Source: Pochonia chlamydosporia 170 (taxonomy: Eukaryota > Ascomycota > Sordariomycetes > Hypocreales > Clavicipitaceae). Taken from it: a stretch of 64,000 nucleotides of DNA. Of this stretch, positions 35,959-47,119 are shown piece after piece (the first letter of the stretch is position 1; each line of letters starts with the position of its first letter). The position numbers and the translations under genes are program-made. The stretch lies in NCBI RefSeq assembly GCF_001653235.2, contig NC_035796.1, forward strand, positions 2,914,001 through 2,978,000, given 5' to 3'. A model generated the notes under the pieces. The model was given only the letters and a program-made list of their open reading frames with translations. It had not been told where the DNA came from and searched no databases.

Positions 35959-37413
35959 CTATCTCTGCTCGCCGAAAGGAGGATACTTCTCGTACGATCC
36001 GTCGCATGCCTCCGTGGTCAAATAACTTGCGCCCTCATGCCCATGCCCAAACAATTCTCTTCCATCGGGAGCATAGATGCGCAGCGATAAATCCGCCGCG
36101 CCGCCTGTATTCCCCCACATGACACGAATGGGATAATATGTCCCGGCCTTGATACTACGCGTAACGTCTATTGGCTTGTTTTCACCATAGTAGAATTGGA
36201 TGATGTCTGCATTGTCGCGCGTCCACCCTTCGTACGCCTTTTCGCCAAACCACATGATGGTAATATCGTCCGACCGAGGCGAGTTGAACCGAAATTCGCC
36301 GTCTTGGCAAGCGAATAAGAAGGCGCGATACTCGAGCGCCGCATTAGCAAGTGTCTTGTTTTTGCCATCATCGCGAACGTAGACCTCATCAACAATGCGC
36401 GTGTCCAACGTTTCTGCCGTTTTAAAGTAGGAAGGGTCGAATGTAGTGTAATTGGACGTCTCGTCACCGCGGAACGGGTTGGAAAACAGCGCGTTTTCGA
36501 TACCCGCCTGGCAGCTTGGTGTTGGACAGGCCTTGGTGTATGTCGTCGTGGGCTTTTGTGACGATGTCTGTGGAGGCGGGGGAATCTGATTATCGTCCGA
36601 AGACATTCTGACACTGCTGGTTGGCTTGGGTGACGAGGTTGACATTGAGGATATTGCTGGAGAACTGGAAGCCTTCGCCTTGGACGACTGAGTGCTACGC
36701 TGGAGCACTGACGAGCTCGGCTTCCCGGACGAAAGCGCCTTGCTTGACGTTGCGGACATGGGTGTACGAGGTGTCTGCGAGGCACTCATAGACTTGGATC
36801 GGCCTCGGTCACTCAAGCTGGGTGAGCTGGCCGACCACTTTTGTGACGGCAAGAGTGGTTTAGAAAGGCTCTGAGGCACCTTTGTTCCTGATACTGTCGC
36901 CGAGGGCGATGGTTTAGCTGAACTCGGAAAGTCTGAAGTGGCTGTTCCCTTTTCCGAAGATGAAGGCATCGCGGACCGCTCCGGCATGGTCGAAGTCACC
37001 TTCAGGGGTGGATGCACACTTTCGACTTCAAGTTGAGTAGAGCACTTCTTGCTGCTGGAGGGCCGTGGCCATTGCGACAATGCTTTGGTTCCCATCACCG
37101 CGGGATCTTTTGACTTGGGGCTAATTCTTTCCCCGGTTCGATGGCCCTCCTGGGCAAGCTCCTCAATACAATCATTTTCCTTGAGGACTTGCACGCAGCA
37201 TGCCCCAGGTCGGCATGCTTCTGCGAGATCCTCGGGATTGTTCTGGTTAAGAAGAAAGTAAGCAGAGCAGTGATGTTGGTCGTAGGGTAATTCCGTCGTA
37301 ATATAGTGGAAAATTGTTGTCGTCGGCCGTTCTTCCCCCCTTGCCGACACTGATATCCCGAGGAGGGCGAGAGCCATAAAAGTATAGAGGTTCATACTGA
37401 CAAGCACATACAT
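35959..37413 (-). CDS. Secreted Ser/Thr-rich protein with GLEYA domain
   Basis: An intronless 484-residue secreted protein. The signal peptide is MNLYTFMALALLGISVSARG; the Met at 37413 or the in-frame Met six codons later could both start it. A Cys-containing N-terminal part (about 35-85) precedes a long Ser/Pro/Thr-rich, probably O-glycosylated stalk (about 110-290). The C-terminal about 180 residues form a GLEYA-type domain, a PA14-like lectin fold of fungal adhesins: FRFNSPRSDDITIMWFG, GWTRDNAD, and AGTYYPIRVMWGNTGG are typical. No C-terminal GPI signal follows, so it is either released or held by its stalk. An adhesin-like role in cell-surface or host binding is the family-based inference. 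Confidence 0.87.
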   Translation of the reverse strand: MYVLVSMNLYTFMALALLGISVSARGEERPTTTIFHYITTELPYDQHHCSAYFLLNQNNPEDLAEACRPGACCVQVLKENDCIEELAQEGHRTGERISPKSKDPAVMGTKALSQWPRPSSSKKCSTQLEVESVHPPLKVTSTMPERSAMPSSSEKGTATSDFPSSAKPSPSATVSGTKVPQSLSKPLLPSQKWSASSPSLSDRGRSKSMSASQTPRTPMSATSSKALSSGKPSSSVLQRSTQSSKAKASSSPAISSMSTSSPKPTSSVRMSSDDNQIPPPPQTSSQKPTTTYTKACPTPSCQAGIENALFSNPFRGDETSNYTTFDPSYFKTAETLDTRIVDEVYVRDDGKNKTLANAALEYRAFLFACQDGEFRFNSPRSDDITIMWFGEKAYEGWTRDNADIIQFYYGENKPIDVTRSIKAGTYYPIRVMWGNTGGAADLSLRIYAPDGRELFGHGHEGASYLTTEACDGSYEKYPPFGEQR

Positions 37414-39244
37414 ATTATCGTCATGGGCTCTGAAAACTTAGGATGTTTAAGGCCGTAGAATTACAGTTCTCAACAAGGCCAATGAAACAACTTATATCTG
37501 GTGAGGAGTCTGAGTGCTATCTCGGGTCTCGAGTCTCGGCCCCCAGAATCAATTCCGCTGCTCATCTCAAGCCCACACAAGCATCGCCGTGTATCTAATA
37601 ACCTTCAGATCATGTCAATAAGTTCGCTCCGTTTATGGATCGCATTCCAGTTGTCGTCGAAAGCAAACAAATTCCGCCCTATCAACTTTCTCACTATTTG
37701 GCCTCGAATGAGGTTATTCGCCCCTTGTGGTTCCTACCTAAATGCACGGTGAAACTTTGGGAATGTCTTGGATCTCGACTAATCAGAATAATGCCTGCCA
37801 GGAATTTTGGACTTGGTTGCAGACGACGAATTGCATACTTCATGTGCCAATGCCTTGGTGTAGCGCTACCCGGATTAGTTGCCCAAACTATCTATTCAAC
37901 CAAGCTCGGCATGATATGGTGTTTTGGTGGAATGACTATACGAGTCCCAACCCGCATTGTCTACTTTGTGTTTTCTGAATGCAAATACTACTAGCATGGC
38001 CCACTGTGCTACTGGAGACTGTCCATCAGAGCGCTCTCCACCTTGCCTTATGGGCCCAAGCTATTTTTCTGCTTCGTCTTTTCCAGGAATTCCCTTTTTC
38101 GTGTCGCGGAGACGACTTCAAGTAGCCTTGAAGGCATGCGATGAGAAAAAACACGTCGCCGAAAGACGCAGACCGACGCCGTGCATTCCTTTGAATAGTC
38201 AGGTTCGCCAGGTGAAAGAGTTTCCTTCTATTAGATTCTCAAAGAAAAGAAAACAAATTGAACAATTTTGCTCAGTCGAGAGACCAAGCCTACCATTCAA
38301 ACTTTAGCCATTGTAGTTTTCGTGTTGAGGGGGCTACCCTATAGCATCACCGCATTTTCGCCACAGCAGCAGGTCACAACTACCCAGGTAGCGAAGGCCA
38401 TACGCGTTGCGTAATACCGAAATTTTGTGGTAGAAAAGGGCGTGAATCGACCGGCTCAAGTAGTTGTTCAGTAGATGATCGCCACAGCCGGCGTCTGCGA
38501 ACTGCGAGCAACTGTTGTTACTAGAGGCTGCTTGATCACCACCCAGGCTGCCTACCGAGGCAGGTCGCTTGGTGGATGGCAACCTGCAAAGGACATGGCC
38601 GATTTGTGATTTATCTTTCGTACTCCGACGACTTCTATCATTTAATACCGGAACATTTGCCAACTGTTTGGAGCGCAATATAATAATGCCAGGGTTCAAT
38701 CTGGGAAGCGTCATGTACGGAGTGCCTTGACTCCCTTTGGTCGAGCTGGGTTCATGCAGTGTTACGGAGCTGTCAGACACAATGAATGCTCTTTATTAAT
38801 CTGGCCACTTCCGCCTACTCCGTACAAGCTCCCCAATTTTTTTTTTCATCTGTGCTGCTTCTGTTGACCTTTACCTCGCTTGTCACTCAGCCGCACGCAC
38901 GCACGCACGCACGCACGACGAGGAGGGACGCACCAGACAGCTAAGCTTTGTTGGTCTCGTGCATTCTGTGCGCGTCTGGTTCGGCTTTGTCGTCTGGAGG
39001 ATAGTTTCAGCCAATCGTGGCTGTGGATTCCATCTCCACCTTCAAAACTCCATTTGATCGACTCCATGACAGAATGCCACACTACGGATCAGGGTGGGTT
39101 GACCAACTTCCCCAGAGTCGAGTCCATATCCCCGTCCTTTGGGCCTGGCGAGAGAGAAAGAGAAAGCGAGCCAGAGAGAGAGGCATATCCGGCATTCAGT
39201 GGCATGTGATTCCTGCTTCTTGATCCACGTACCTGTCCGCCGAA
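37414..39244. other. 1.8 kb divergent intergenic
   Basis: Contains the promoters of the GLEYA and ankyrin genes, a GCAC microsatellite (38893-38917), and a purine-rich GAGA tract shortly before the ankyrin start (about 39147-39182). A 148-residue frame on the minus strand (38334-38780) is unrecognised and not called. Confidence 0.45.
38893..38917 (+). repeat. GCAC tetranucleotide microsatellite
   Basis: Six perfect GCAC units plus one base, about 330 nt upstream of the ankyrin-protein start. Confidence 0.9.
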
Positions 39245-41092
39245 ATGCCGCTGTTCGACCTGGCCAACGAACTGCTGGTAGCCATAGCCCAGTTCCTGCA
39301 GGCAGAGCGGGATATTGATGCCTTTGCCAAGTCGAATAAACGTCTCTACAGTATACTCATTGCTCATTTATATCGACACAATGCGCACAACTCCAGAGCG
39401 TCGGCCCTTGTTTGGGCAGCCAAAAATGGTCGAGTAGAGACTTTGCAACGCGCCATTTCCACGGGCGTCAGAGTTCACGATTTTGCCCTGTTGCCAATCG
39501 CCTCGGAGGAGGACCACCCCAGCTTTGTCAGTCTGCTCCTCTCAACGCATGGAGTGGACGTCAATGTGAAGAACGAAGACGGTTGGACGTCTCTGGCGGC
39601 TGCTTCAAGGCAGGGCCATGTCGAGGTGGTCAAACTACTCTTGGCTGCAAATGCCGACCTACGGACCAACTACGCTGGATGGACACCACTTAATGTGGCC
39701 GCAAACGATGGCCACCTTGACGTGGTGAAGCTTCTGCTAGAACGGGGAGCGGATGTGTCTGTAGCCAGCGAGACCGGATGGACTCCTCTCAAATCCGCGG
39801 CATGTAATGGACATTTTGAGGTTGCGAAGCTGCTCTTGGCCCACGGAGCTGATGTACACATTACTGCCGACCGAATGTGGACGCCGTTGCACTCGGCAGC
39901 GAATTCAGGGCATGCTGATGTAGTTGAGCTCTTGACAGACCATGGAGCCAACACGGCAGTTGCCACGGCGGATGGCTGGACGCCCTTGACCTTGGCTGCT
40001 GACAAGGGCATGACAGACGCAGTAAGGACGCTGGTCGAAAAGGGTGCTGACGTTGCCCTCCCTTGTGGCAATGGATGGACGCCCATCACGCTGGCCTCGG
40101 ATAGTGGACATGTGGCCGTTGTGAAGATTCTCTTGGACAACGGCGCCAACGTGAACTCTACCTGCAACAATGGTTGGACACCTCTAACACTCGCTTCCGG
40201 GGCTGGCAACGTCGCCATGATCGAACTGCTCCTAAGTCATGGAGCGGACATCAAGGCAACCAATGATTCAGGTTGGTCTTCTCTACTCATCGCATCTGAC
40301 AGAGGCCACAGAGATGTTGTCAAGGCCTTACTCGCTCGTGGAGCCGACGTCTCAACAACGAACCGGGGCGGACTGACAGCTCTCCACGCGGCATCAGAAA
40401 ATGGCAACGTCGACGTAGCGGAACTGCTACTCTCTCGTGGTGCTGACACTGCAATCGGAAACAAAAGTGGCTGGAACGCTGTTCACATTGCCGCTCATAA
40501 CAATCACTCAAAGCTCGTCGAGCTATTTCTAAGGACCCCAGGTATTGATTTGGACTTGAGGGATAACAACGGACGAACCGCGTCCTATCACGCAGCGATG
40601 AGAGGCAACGCGGATATAGTCGAGCTGTTCCTCGCAAAAGGCGTCTCGCTAAATATACCCGATTCCTACGGCTCAAAACCGATCTTCTCGGCGGTTAGAA
40701 ATGGCCACGAAGCGGTTGCTCGCCGCTTGCTAGCCGCAGAGGTCTACCCCATGGGTCACCTCGATGGCTTTGGCCATGACCTGCTTTGGTGGGCTCGACG
40801 TAGCGGCAGGTTGGGACTTCTGCACCTTGTCAGACAACACATTAGTATGCATGATCCGGGTGTACAGTTGGATGAGGATATGGAACCGGAAGAAAATCCA
40901 GTCAAGTTCGTCGAGGACGCATGCTGGTGTGAAGTCTGCACTAGGTGTACAGTACTTGGAACGACTTCGTATGAGTGTCCGACGTGCGATGGTGGCTATT
41001 TTCTTGTTTGCGCCGAGTGTTACGATACCGGGGTGAGATGTCGCGAAAGTAGCCATGAGCTAATCCCTCACTCTTGCAACAGAGTAGCTTAA
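39245..41092 (+). CDS. F-box / ankyrin-repeat / ZZ zinc-finger protein
   Basis: An intronless 615-residue protein. Residues about 1-48 (LFDLANELLVAIAQFLQ..., AFAKSNKRLYSIL) match an F-box, the Skp1-binding module of SCF ubiquitin ligases. About a dozen ankyrin repeats follow (about 53-525), most with a GWTPL turn and a near-identical LLLxxGAD ending. The C-terminal about 58 residues are Cys/His-rich (CWCEVCTRC, YECPTCDGGYFLVCAEC, ending in a HxxxPHSC-type pair) and fit a ZZ-type zinc finger. The simplest reading is a substrate receptor for ubiquitination in which ankyrins or the ZZ finger bind the target. The repeat regularity suggests recent internal duplication. Confidence 0.9.
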   Translation: MPLFDLANELLVAIAQFLQAERDIDAFAKSNKRLYSILIAHLYRHNAHNSRASALVWAAKNGRVETLQRAISTGVRVHDFALLPIASEEDHPSFVSLLLSTHGVDVNVKNEDGWTSLAAASRQGHVEVVKLLLAANADLRTNYAGWTPLNVAANDGHLDVVKLLLERGADVSVASETGWTPLKSAACNGHFEVAKLLLAHGADVHITADRMWTPLHSAANSGHADVVELLTDHGANTAVATADGWTPLTLAADKGMTDAVRTLVEKGADVALPCGNGWTPITLASDSGHVAVVKILLDNGANVNSTCNNGWTPLTLASGAGNVAMIELLLSHGADIKATNDSGWSSLLIASDRGHRDVVKALLARGADVSTTNRGGLTALHAASENGNVDVAELLLSRGADTAIGNKSGWNAVHIAAHNNHSKLVELFLRTPGIDLDLRDNNGRTASYHAAMRGNADIVELFLAKGVSLNIPDSYGSKPIFSAVRNGHEAVARRLLAAEVYPMGHLDGFGHDLLWWARRSGRLGLLHLVRQHISMHDPGVQLDEDMEPEENPVKFVEDACWCEVCTRCTVLGTTSYECPTCDGGYFLVCAECYDTGVRCRESSHELIPHSCNRVA

Positions 41093-41616
41093 GAAATTTA
41101 TCTTTAGTGTGAGTGGAAGGTTCGAGCTGCGAAATTACACTGTGTTGCCAGCACTAACTTCCGCCGAAGTGCAGTCCTGGTCGGTAGAGCATGACTGGTT
41201 TCAAACCGTTAATGATGAATGTGAGATGTAAGAGCATGTGGACGACTTTAGCGATACCCGAGTTTCCTGATTCAACCTTCTTGTCTTTACTGGAGTTCAT
41301 AAAAATACTAGTGGCTAGGGTGGTTGTGTCTTGTTTCATGGTTATGTTACTTATGTGAGTTATTCTAATGGTAGGGGACTTGCGCCCGTATGGTATGCGG
41401 AATAGCTGCACAGACTAGTGGCTTTGGGACATTGTGCTGGCTCAGAAAGAGCGTTGATTCATCATGTATTGAAGATATGTCACTATATACAAGGAATATA
41501 TACGCATTATTTGATGCTGTCTCCTGCCTATATACCGTGGGTAGCTCAGCCCTGCCCCCAGCCCCCAACAGATGGGTTCATCTGACTTCATCAATCGTGT
41601 CTTATTTTGATGGCCT
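41093..41616. other. Intergenic, convergent 3' ends
   Basis: Nothing is seen here beyond the 3' regions of two converging genes. Confidence 0.4.
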
Positions 41617-42444
41617 TTAGTTGCCAGTGTAGCGGCAAGTGACATCACCACCACTTACACCGCAGTCAGTGAGGACCTGGTTGGAGTTGGGGTCGCGAAT
41701 GTCAATGATGGTAGATCCAGTGGGGGTGATGGTTCCAGAAGAACCCTTGGCAGAGGCATCGGTGAAAGTGACGGTGCCGAAATCAGCAAAGGGGACGAGC
41801 TGACCGCCCGACTCAAAATCTGGAAAACGAAACAGCGTCAGCAGACATTCCATCCTACAAAAGTAAAGTAAGGTAAAGTAAAGTGAGGAAGTTTAGTCCA
41901 TACCTTCCACAATCCATTCCGCGTTGGTCTCACACAAGGTGGAAGGGGTGCCAGTGAACTTGTGAGAAACCTTCTGACCAGTCGTCAAGTTCTCAAGAGT
42001 GGCAGTGCCAGTCGTCTTGGACGTAGCATCAACAATCATCTTGATTTGGTCGCCAACGTTGATTCCAAAGTTGGCGAAGCTGTGAGAGTAGTCTGGAATC
42101 CACTCATACCAGGCGTCAAAGCTGCCATCACCATAGAAGGAAACGCCGGTTTGCAGAATGGCAGTTTGGCAAGTATCACCATCAATACCAACCCACGCCG
42201 AGGCCGCGGAATTCGCATCACCTCTCACTTCAGGAACTGTGATGGTTCCCTCAACATAGGTGAAGCCCTTTCCAATTTGAACGGCACCAGCCCAATTGGA
42301 AGAGTACTGCGGGAATCTGTTGTCTTTGCGGTTTGGGGCAGACTCATGGCGAGGACGGGCACGTCTGGCAAGACGAGACTCCAGAGCCCCAGGAAGGGCG
42401 GCGGCGGAGCCGGCAAGGAAAGCGAGAATGGTGGTGTATTTCAT
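41617..42444 (-). CDS. Secreted glutamic protease (G1 family)
   Basis: A scytalidoglutamic-peptidase/eqolisin-type acid endopeptidase. Two exons (42444-41904, 41819-41617) give 247 residues. A signal peptide (about 1-17) is followed by a basic propeptide up to about residue 45, containing Arg-rich processing sites. The mature part begins near SSNWAGAV. By alignment with scytalidoglutamic peptidase (Gln53/Glu136), the catalytic pair should be Gln98 in TAILQTG and Glu180 in AEWIVED; both are present. The 84-nt intron starts one base after the Glu180 codon and carries an AAGTA repeat. It works in acidified surroundings; the likely role is extracellular protein digestion. Confidence 0.94.
41860..41886 (+). 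repeat. AAGTA pentamer repeat inside an intron
   Basis: Imperfect AAGTA/AGGTA units fill the donor-proximal part of the protease intron (on the coding strand, TACTT units). It is probably neutral slippage. Confidence 0.6.
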
Positions 42445-45143
42445 GGTGAAGTGTGTTTTAAGAGTTTATCGAGATATGAGATGAGGAGGTAGACTGATGA
42501 ATTCTTCGGGAGCATCCAACATACTTATAGATCCGCCATGAGCAGGCGACTTGGGCATCTCTCTCGTGCTAGGCCAGTTTCACTCCATTCATATTCGCGC
42601 CGAATCCTCGATTTACGCTTTCCCCTTAAACGAAGGTGGTTGGCAACTATGTGACTTTGGTCAGTCTTTGCCTGCTGCTTCTCTCAAGGAGCCAGACTCA
42701 GTTTCGCAGGTCTCGACGCGAGTATTAGAAGGACAAAGCTAACCTGGGCATTTTTGGGGTTGGCGTAATCACTTGGACCCTCTGCCATCGCTTTCACAAC
42801 TCCGTCACCTTCCTGAATCCAACTCCGGGTCCGAGAAGGCGCATTTCGGTTAGCTCGTAGGCGGTTTGTCTAAAAGAGCAGAGGATACTTGGTTGGAGAT
42901 TGAACCATTGAGTCCTGGAAGGTAACCGCATACCAGCTGGAGTACCTGAGGCGTGCTGTCATCTGTTAGCATTTACTTTTGGATAGTCTAGCATATATTG
43001 CTAGCAGTTGTACTAAGTCCTGTAAAGAGCATTGAAGTCAATTAAGACGAAATAGGCATAAACATCTGAGCTCCAATTGCCCGCATGTGCCCTCGAATTG
43101 CTGTTGGCCTATAGTTGATGGGGATTGGTGCACTCACAACTTCGCTCAATCATGGCTGTTCCTTAGTGCCGGTAGATGAAGATCTTGCGCTGGAAAAGGA
43201 AAGTCCTGGTGTTCCTTGGGGTTGCGTGACTGGCGAAAAGAGTGCCGTGTAGCCGATACTAAGTTGGTGTTTGGAGAATTGCGTGAGCTCGGTATAGACG
43301 AGCTTTGCAATCAATGCCACCAAATGCGAAACTCCAAGTGCTTGAAACTTGAGTGCCCAAACCCAGTACTTGAGTGACTAAATACATGCACGAGAGAAGT
43401 GTTCCCATTCACAGCCGTGATAGAGTCTCACGATATCATAACATTATCATCATTATCGTCATCAGTAAGAGACTTGTTTGCGTCGTCGGAGCCGATATGG
43501 CACCATGCAAACCATTTGACGCAGCGTGCGGACCGTTATGGTCTGTTCCTGTTCATTTGCAAAGGACGACGCGTCTCCAAGTGAAGCAGGTAGCCGGCAA
43601 CTCGATCCCGTGGCGCCATATCACCAGTCGGCTAAATCTGCAAATGTCCCTCAACCCTGATAAGCGAAGGCTATTAACCAAGTCTGTCAATTAAATGCGG
43701 AAGGTAATTGAGATCTTATGCCAAACGCCAAACAATGAGATCTCACGACGGACATGCTGCTCCACACCCATTCGCGTCCGCCGTCCCAGCCTTTCCAGGG
43801 CAGTGAGAATGCGCCAACGCAGCTCTGATCAATGAAGTGTCTTGGCATCGCGGATTCAGTGCGGAGTAATTTGGATGGCCCTCAAACTTGTGAAGCCCAT
43901 GGCTGAGCCTCAGCTGCATGATCCATCAAGCTCGGCCGAAAGAAACTAGGCACAAGATTGCAGATGTGAGAAGCTGATCCTCATTGAACGACGAACGGTT
44001 GTAAGTAAGCATGATATTAAACATCGTGTTTGTGACGATCGGTTCTGAATTGGACCTCTTCTGGCAAAAAAATGCAAACTTTCCGTTTCCAGAACCAGCC
44101 GATCAATGGCCCGCGCCATGTTGATCCGGCTGATGGCGAGATTGAGCTTTTGGCATCCTCAATCGCGTTGAACAGACCGTCGTCCCTGAAGGACGAGTCA
44201 CCACCAACAATGCCGAAATAGCCGATTTAATGCTGGGGTTGCGTTACATTCTGCTTATCGTGTCTGGTATGCATGTGTGAGGGATGATTTTTGCTGCTTG
44301 TTATTTTCTAGCTTTTTTGGGAAGGTACACAGAATTGCTGGTTGATAACTTGATGTTGAATGAGCTCAATATTTATGACTCCACAACAAACCAGACAACA
44401 AATCGGGACATAGTGACGCTTAAGCCAACCCAGGTCCCATGTGTTGATTTCGGTGTCGATTACTCCGTTGTGAACTCGAAGCTCCGTCAACATACCTAGG
44501 TACCTACAGTTGATGAGCGAAAGGAGACAACAAATGGACCATGAGGTCTGGTCAAGCATCTCTAGTCCTGTGTTCTAGTCCTGTGACTCCTGTCTTTTTC
44601 ACACACTCCGGACAAAAACATGGCTTATCACACTGTCGAGATTCTGTGCGTGCGGTGTCACTGATACCTCTTTGTTTGATTACAGCAAAGGATGATACCT
44701 CATCCTCCTAAGTAGAATGACGGCGTTCTGATGGCTGTGAGCCGTTGCAGCCGTCCTTCCGAACAGCAACACCCCGGGAATTTTATTTGCGTCTGTATAT
44801 GCTCAAGACGAAGCTTGGCCACAATATATATTCGCCCATTAATTCGTCTGCTACTTGTATGGCGAATACGATTCGGACCCCCAAGAGCCATCTCATGATG
44901 GGAGTACGCCGTTCAGCTGAATGAGAATCGTGGCGGCATCATTGACGCGATGAAAGTGCCACAATCGAAGTTCAAATGTTGAGCTGCACAAGAGCTCCTC
45001 AGAATACAAAACTCTTGAGTCTTCACGCCACCCTCCAGATGCAAACATCGGCACTGCTGACTCATTTGATTGCTTAGGAACGCTTGGGAGGATCACCAGC
45101 ATGGTGATGTAATGTGTCATATTAATTATATTCGATATTGCAC
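42445..45143. other. 2.7 kb intergenic
   Basis: Contains the protease promoter, a TACCTAGGTA palindrome (44493-44502) and no supportable gene. Open frames at 43374-43694, 44284-44499 and 44893-45120 were examined and show no recognisable content. A frame around 44110-44220 keeps coding-like composition for about 35 codons but is too short to call. Confidence 0.45.
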
Positions 45144-47119
45144 CTAGTACGCCATTGCCAAATTACCTGGTCCCTGTTCATTATTCTTCCCATGGATATC
45201 ATACACACCCACGCGTCCGTCGCCATCACCCACAACTAGCGACTTCCCGTCGGCTGAAAAGGCAAGCTCTGTCACACGGGCGAGATCTTCAAACTGTTTG
45301 AAGCCCGGCTTTGGGCCACTATCCACGGCCGTCGCATTTCGATCGGGCCAACACCAAACTTCTTCCGACGACATCACATCAATGACGGCGAGAGTTCCCC
45401 TAGCACCAATGGCCGCTCCGCTAGCGTGGCAGTATGCCACATATCGACAATCTGGTGAGATGCAAGCAGTACAATTGGGAATTGCAAATGTTCTCGTTGA
45501 GTTTGCCGCGAGATCCCAAACTAACACATAACGCGACGGCACCTTGACTGGCGTGAGGTTGTAGTTGTATCCTGTCCCTCCACGCGATGCCGGTGCCGGC
45601 ACTGCACGGAACGTTGCGGGAATCCAGATGGATACCACTACACTGCCATACGTGGTGAGATCAGATGGAATAGCAGTGTCAATCTCCTTGTGTTGCCATG
45701 GACGGGCAACTCGATATGGCTTGCTTCCAACCAGGCCATTATCGTGCGTTTCCCACGCCACAAGTAGTGTCTCTCTGTCGGGAGGCGGATGCCCTCGTCG
45801 TGGAGGTCGGGGGCCGGCAGCAGCCACAAGAAGAGGGCTCGTTGGTGAAAGGGCAAGCTCGGGATACTGAGGGACGAATGGCAGTCCCGCTTCGGAGAGG
45901 TTGATGGACCTCATCTGTACAAAGGGCTTCTTCTCTCTCGTTGCGGCGAAAAGGTCAATTACACCTGCTTCCCCTCGATACGCTGCAAACCGCCCCCAGC
46001 CATGATCATACACTTCCATTTTGCCCGCCGACCAGCGGTCTGCGTTATCGATTGTTTGCAAACACTTCTTTTTTTCCCAGTTCCATATTTCAATTGATCT
46101 GCCGAACCGTGAGGCAATTGCAATCAGCCTGGATGTTTCTGATAGAATTGCATGGCTTCGAATCAAGTAGTCGCGCGAGCGAGATTGCGCTTCTGTGTAT
46201 GACGAGAACTTGATGGTGCTCTGAACATCACCCGTCTCCAGAGACCAAACCTTTACTATATTATTGCCATGTTTGGTAGCCAGCGTCGAGGATGTGGAGG
46301 ATACGTCCAGGTAGTGAACACTATTGTTAATGCGCTTATCATCGGATACAATCATGCTCTTGAAGCTGAGCTCCAACGAAGATGTCCGAGTTTGCTGGTC
46401 GCTATGCCGAAACTCGGATGGGACGGTGTAGTGCGTAGATGTCGGAGATTTATATGAGATCGATCCGCTTGCCCCCGCGACTATGCTCCCAGATCGGTCG
46501 GAGTAATGTGATGATCGCCCGGAGCTCCCCACGGATCGTTCAGAAGGAGGTCTTCCAATGGATCTGGAAGCACTGTTCGTGACTTTTGGAGGCAGCGGAG
46601 GCAGCGGTTTCGTCGGTGCAGGATAGAGGCTATATGTTGGGTAATACGTGGATGACGCATTGGAGGACGTGCGCCTCGTCGACAAGTGCGATTCGGTGCC
46701 TTCAGATGTAGGTCTTCTGGGGACAGTGTCGTTGGTATTCGTTCTGTAGAGTCGATTGCTGGGGATGCTCGAGCCAGACTGATGAGACGTAGTCGTAACC
46801 GGTCCATAAGTACTAGTTGCTACAAAGTCATCCGGCTCATAGCTGCTCTCCATCGTGGACGCAATGCTGTCGGTCTTCCGGCCCTTCATGCCGCGCATTT
46901 GATCGCGACGGTTTGGGAAAGCTCCCGAATGAATGCGACCAAGGTTCTGTCTGTAGGTGGGAGAAAGAAAAAAAAGAGCAAGTCAGCACCTTGCAACCAC
47001 ATCAAGTGTCATGTAAAGTAATATTCAGCCAAAGAGAGCGGGGACACTCGTTTTCAGGAAACCAGACCCGTCTCTTTTTGCCTCTTCTCTTTCACTCACA
47101 CAAGCTGCTGTGCCCCCAT
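45144..47119 (-). CDS. WD40-repeat protein with disordered N-terminus
   Basis: The main exon (46950-45144) encodes a Ser/Thr/Pro-rich, probably disordered segment (to about residue 190) followed by a beta-propeller with WD40-like blades (NIVKVWSLETGDVQ, RSIEIWNWEKKKCLQ, YVLVWDL, DGDGRVGVYDIHG). Coding-like sequence continues upstream of the first Met (46898) to an acceptor at 46951. A 20-nt exon at 47119-47100 (MGAQQLV, GTGAGT donor) joins it in phase, giving 608 residues. The first exon is my inference; starting at 46898 gives 584. It is a scaffold of unknown role; PPLPP motifs near residue 100 could bind SH3 or WW domains. Confidence 0.8.

Noticed and set aside
38334..38780. 148-codon minus-strand frame starting MSDSSVTLHEPSS
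   Set aside because: Starts like a protein but then has no conserved pattern; no homologue can be recalled. Left uncalled for lack of support.
44110..44220. About 35 codons of coding-like composition
   Set aside because: Too short, no start or splice context, and no recognised family; may be a gene remnant.
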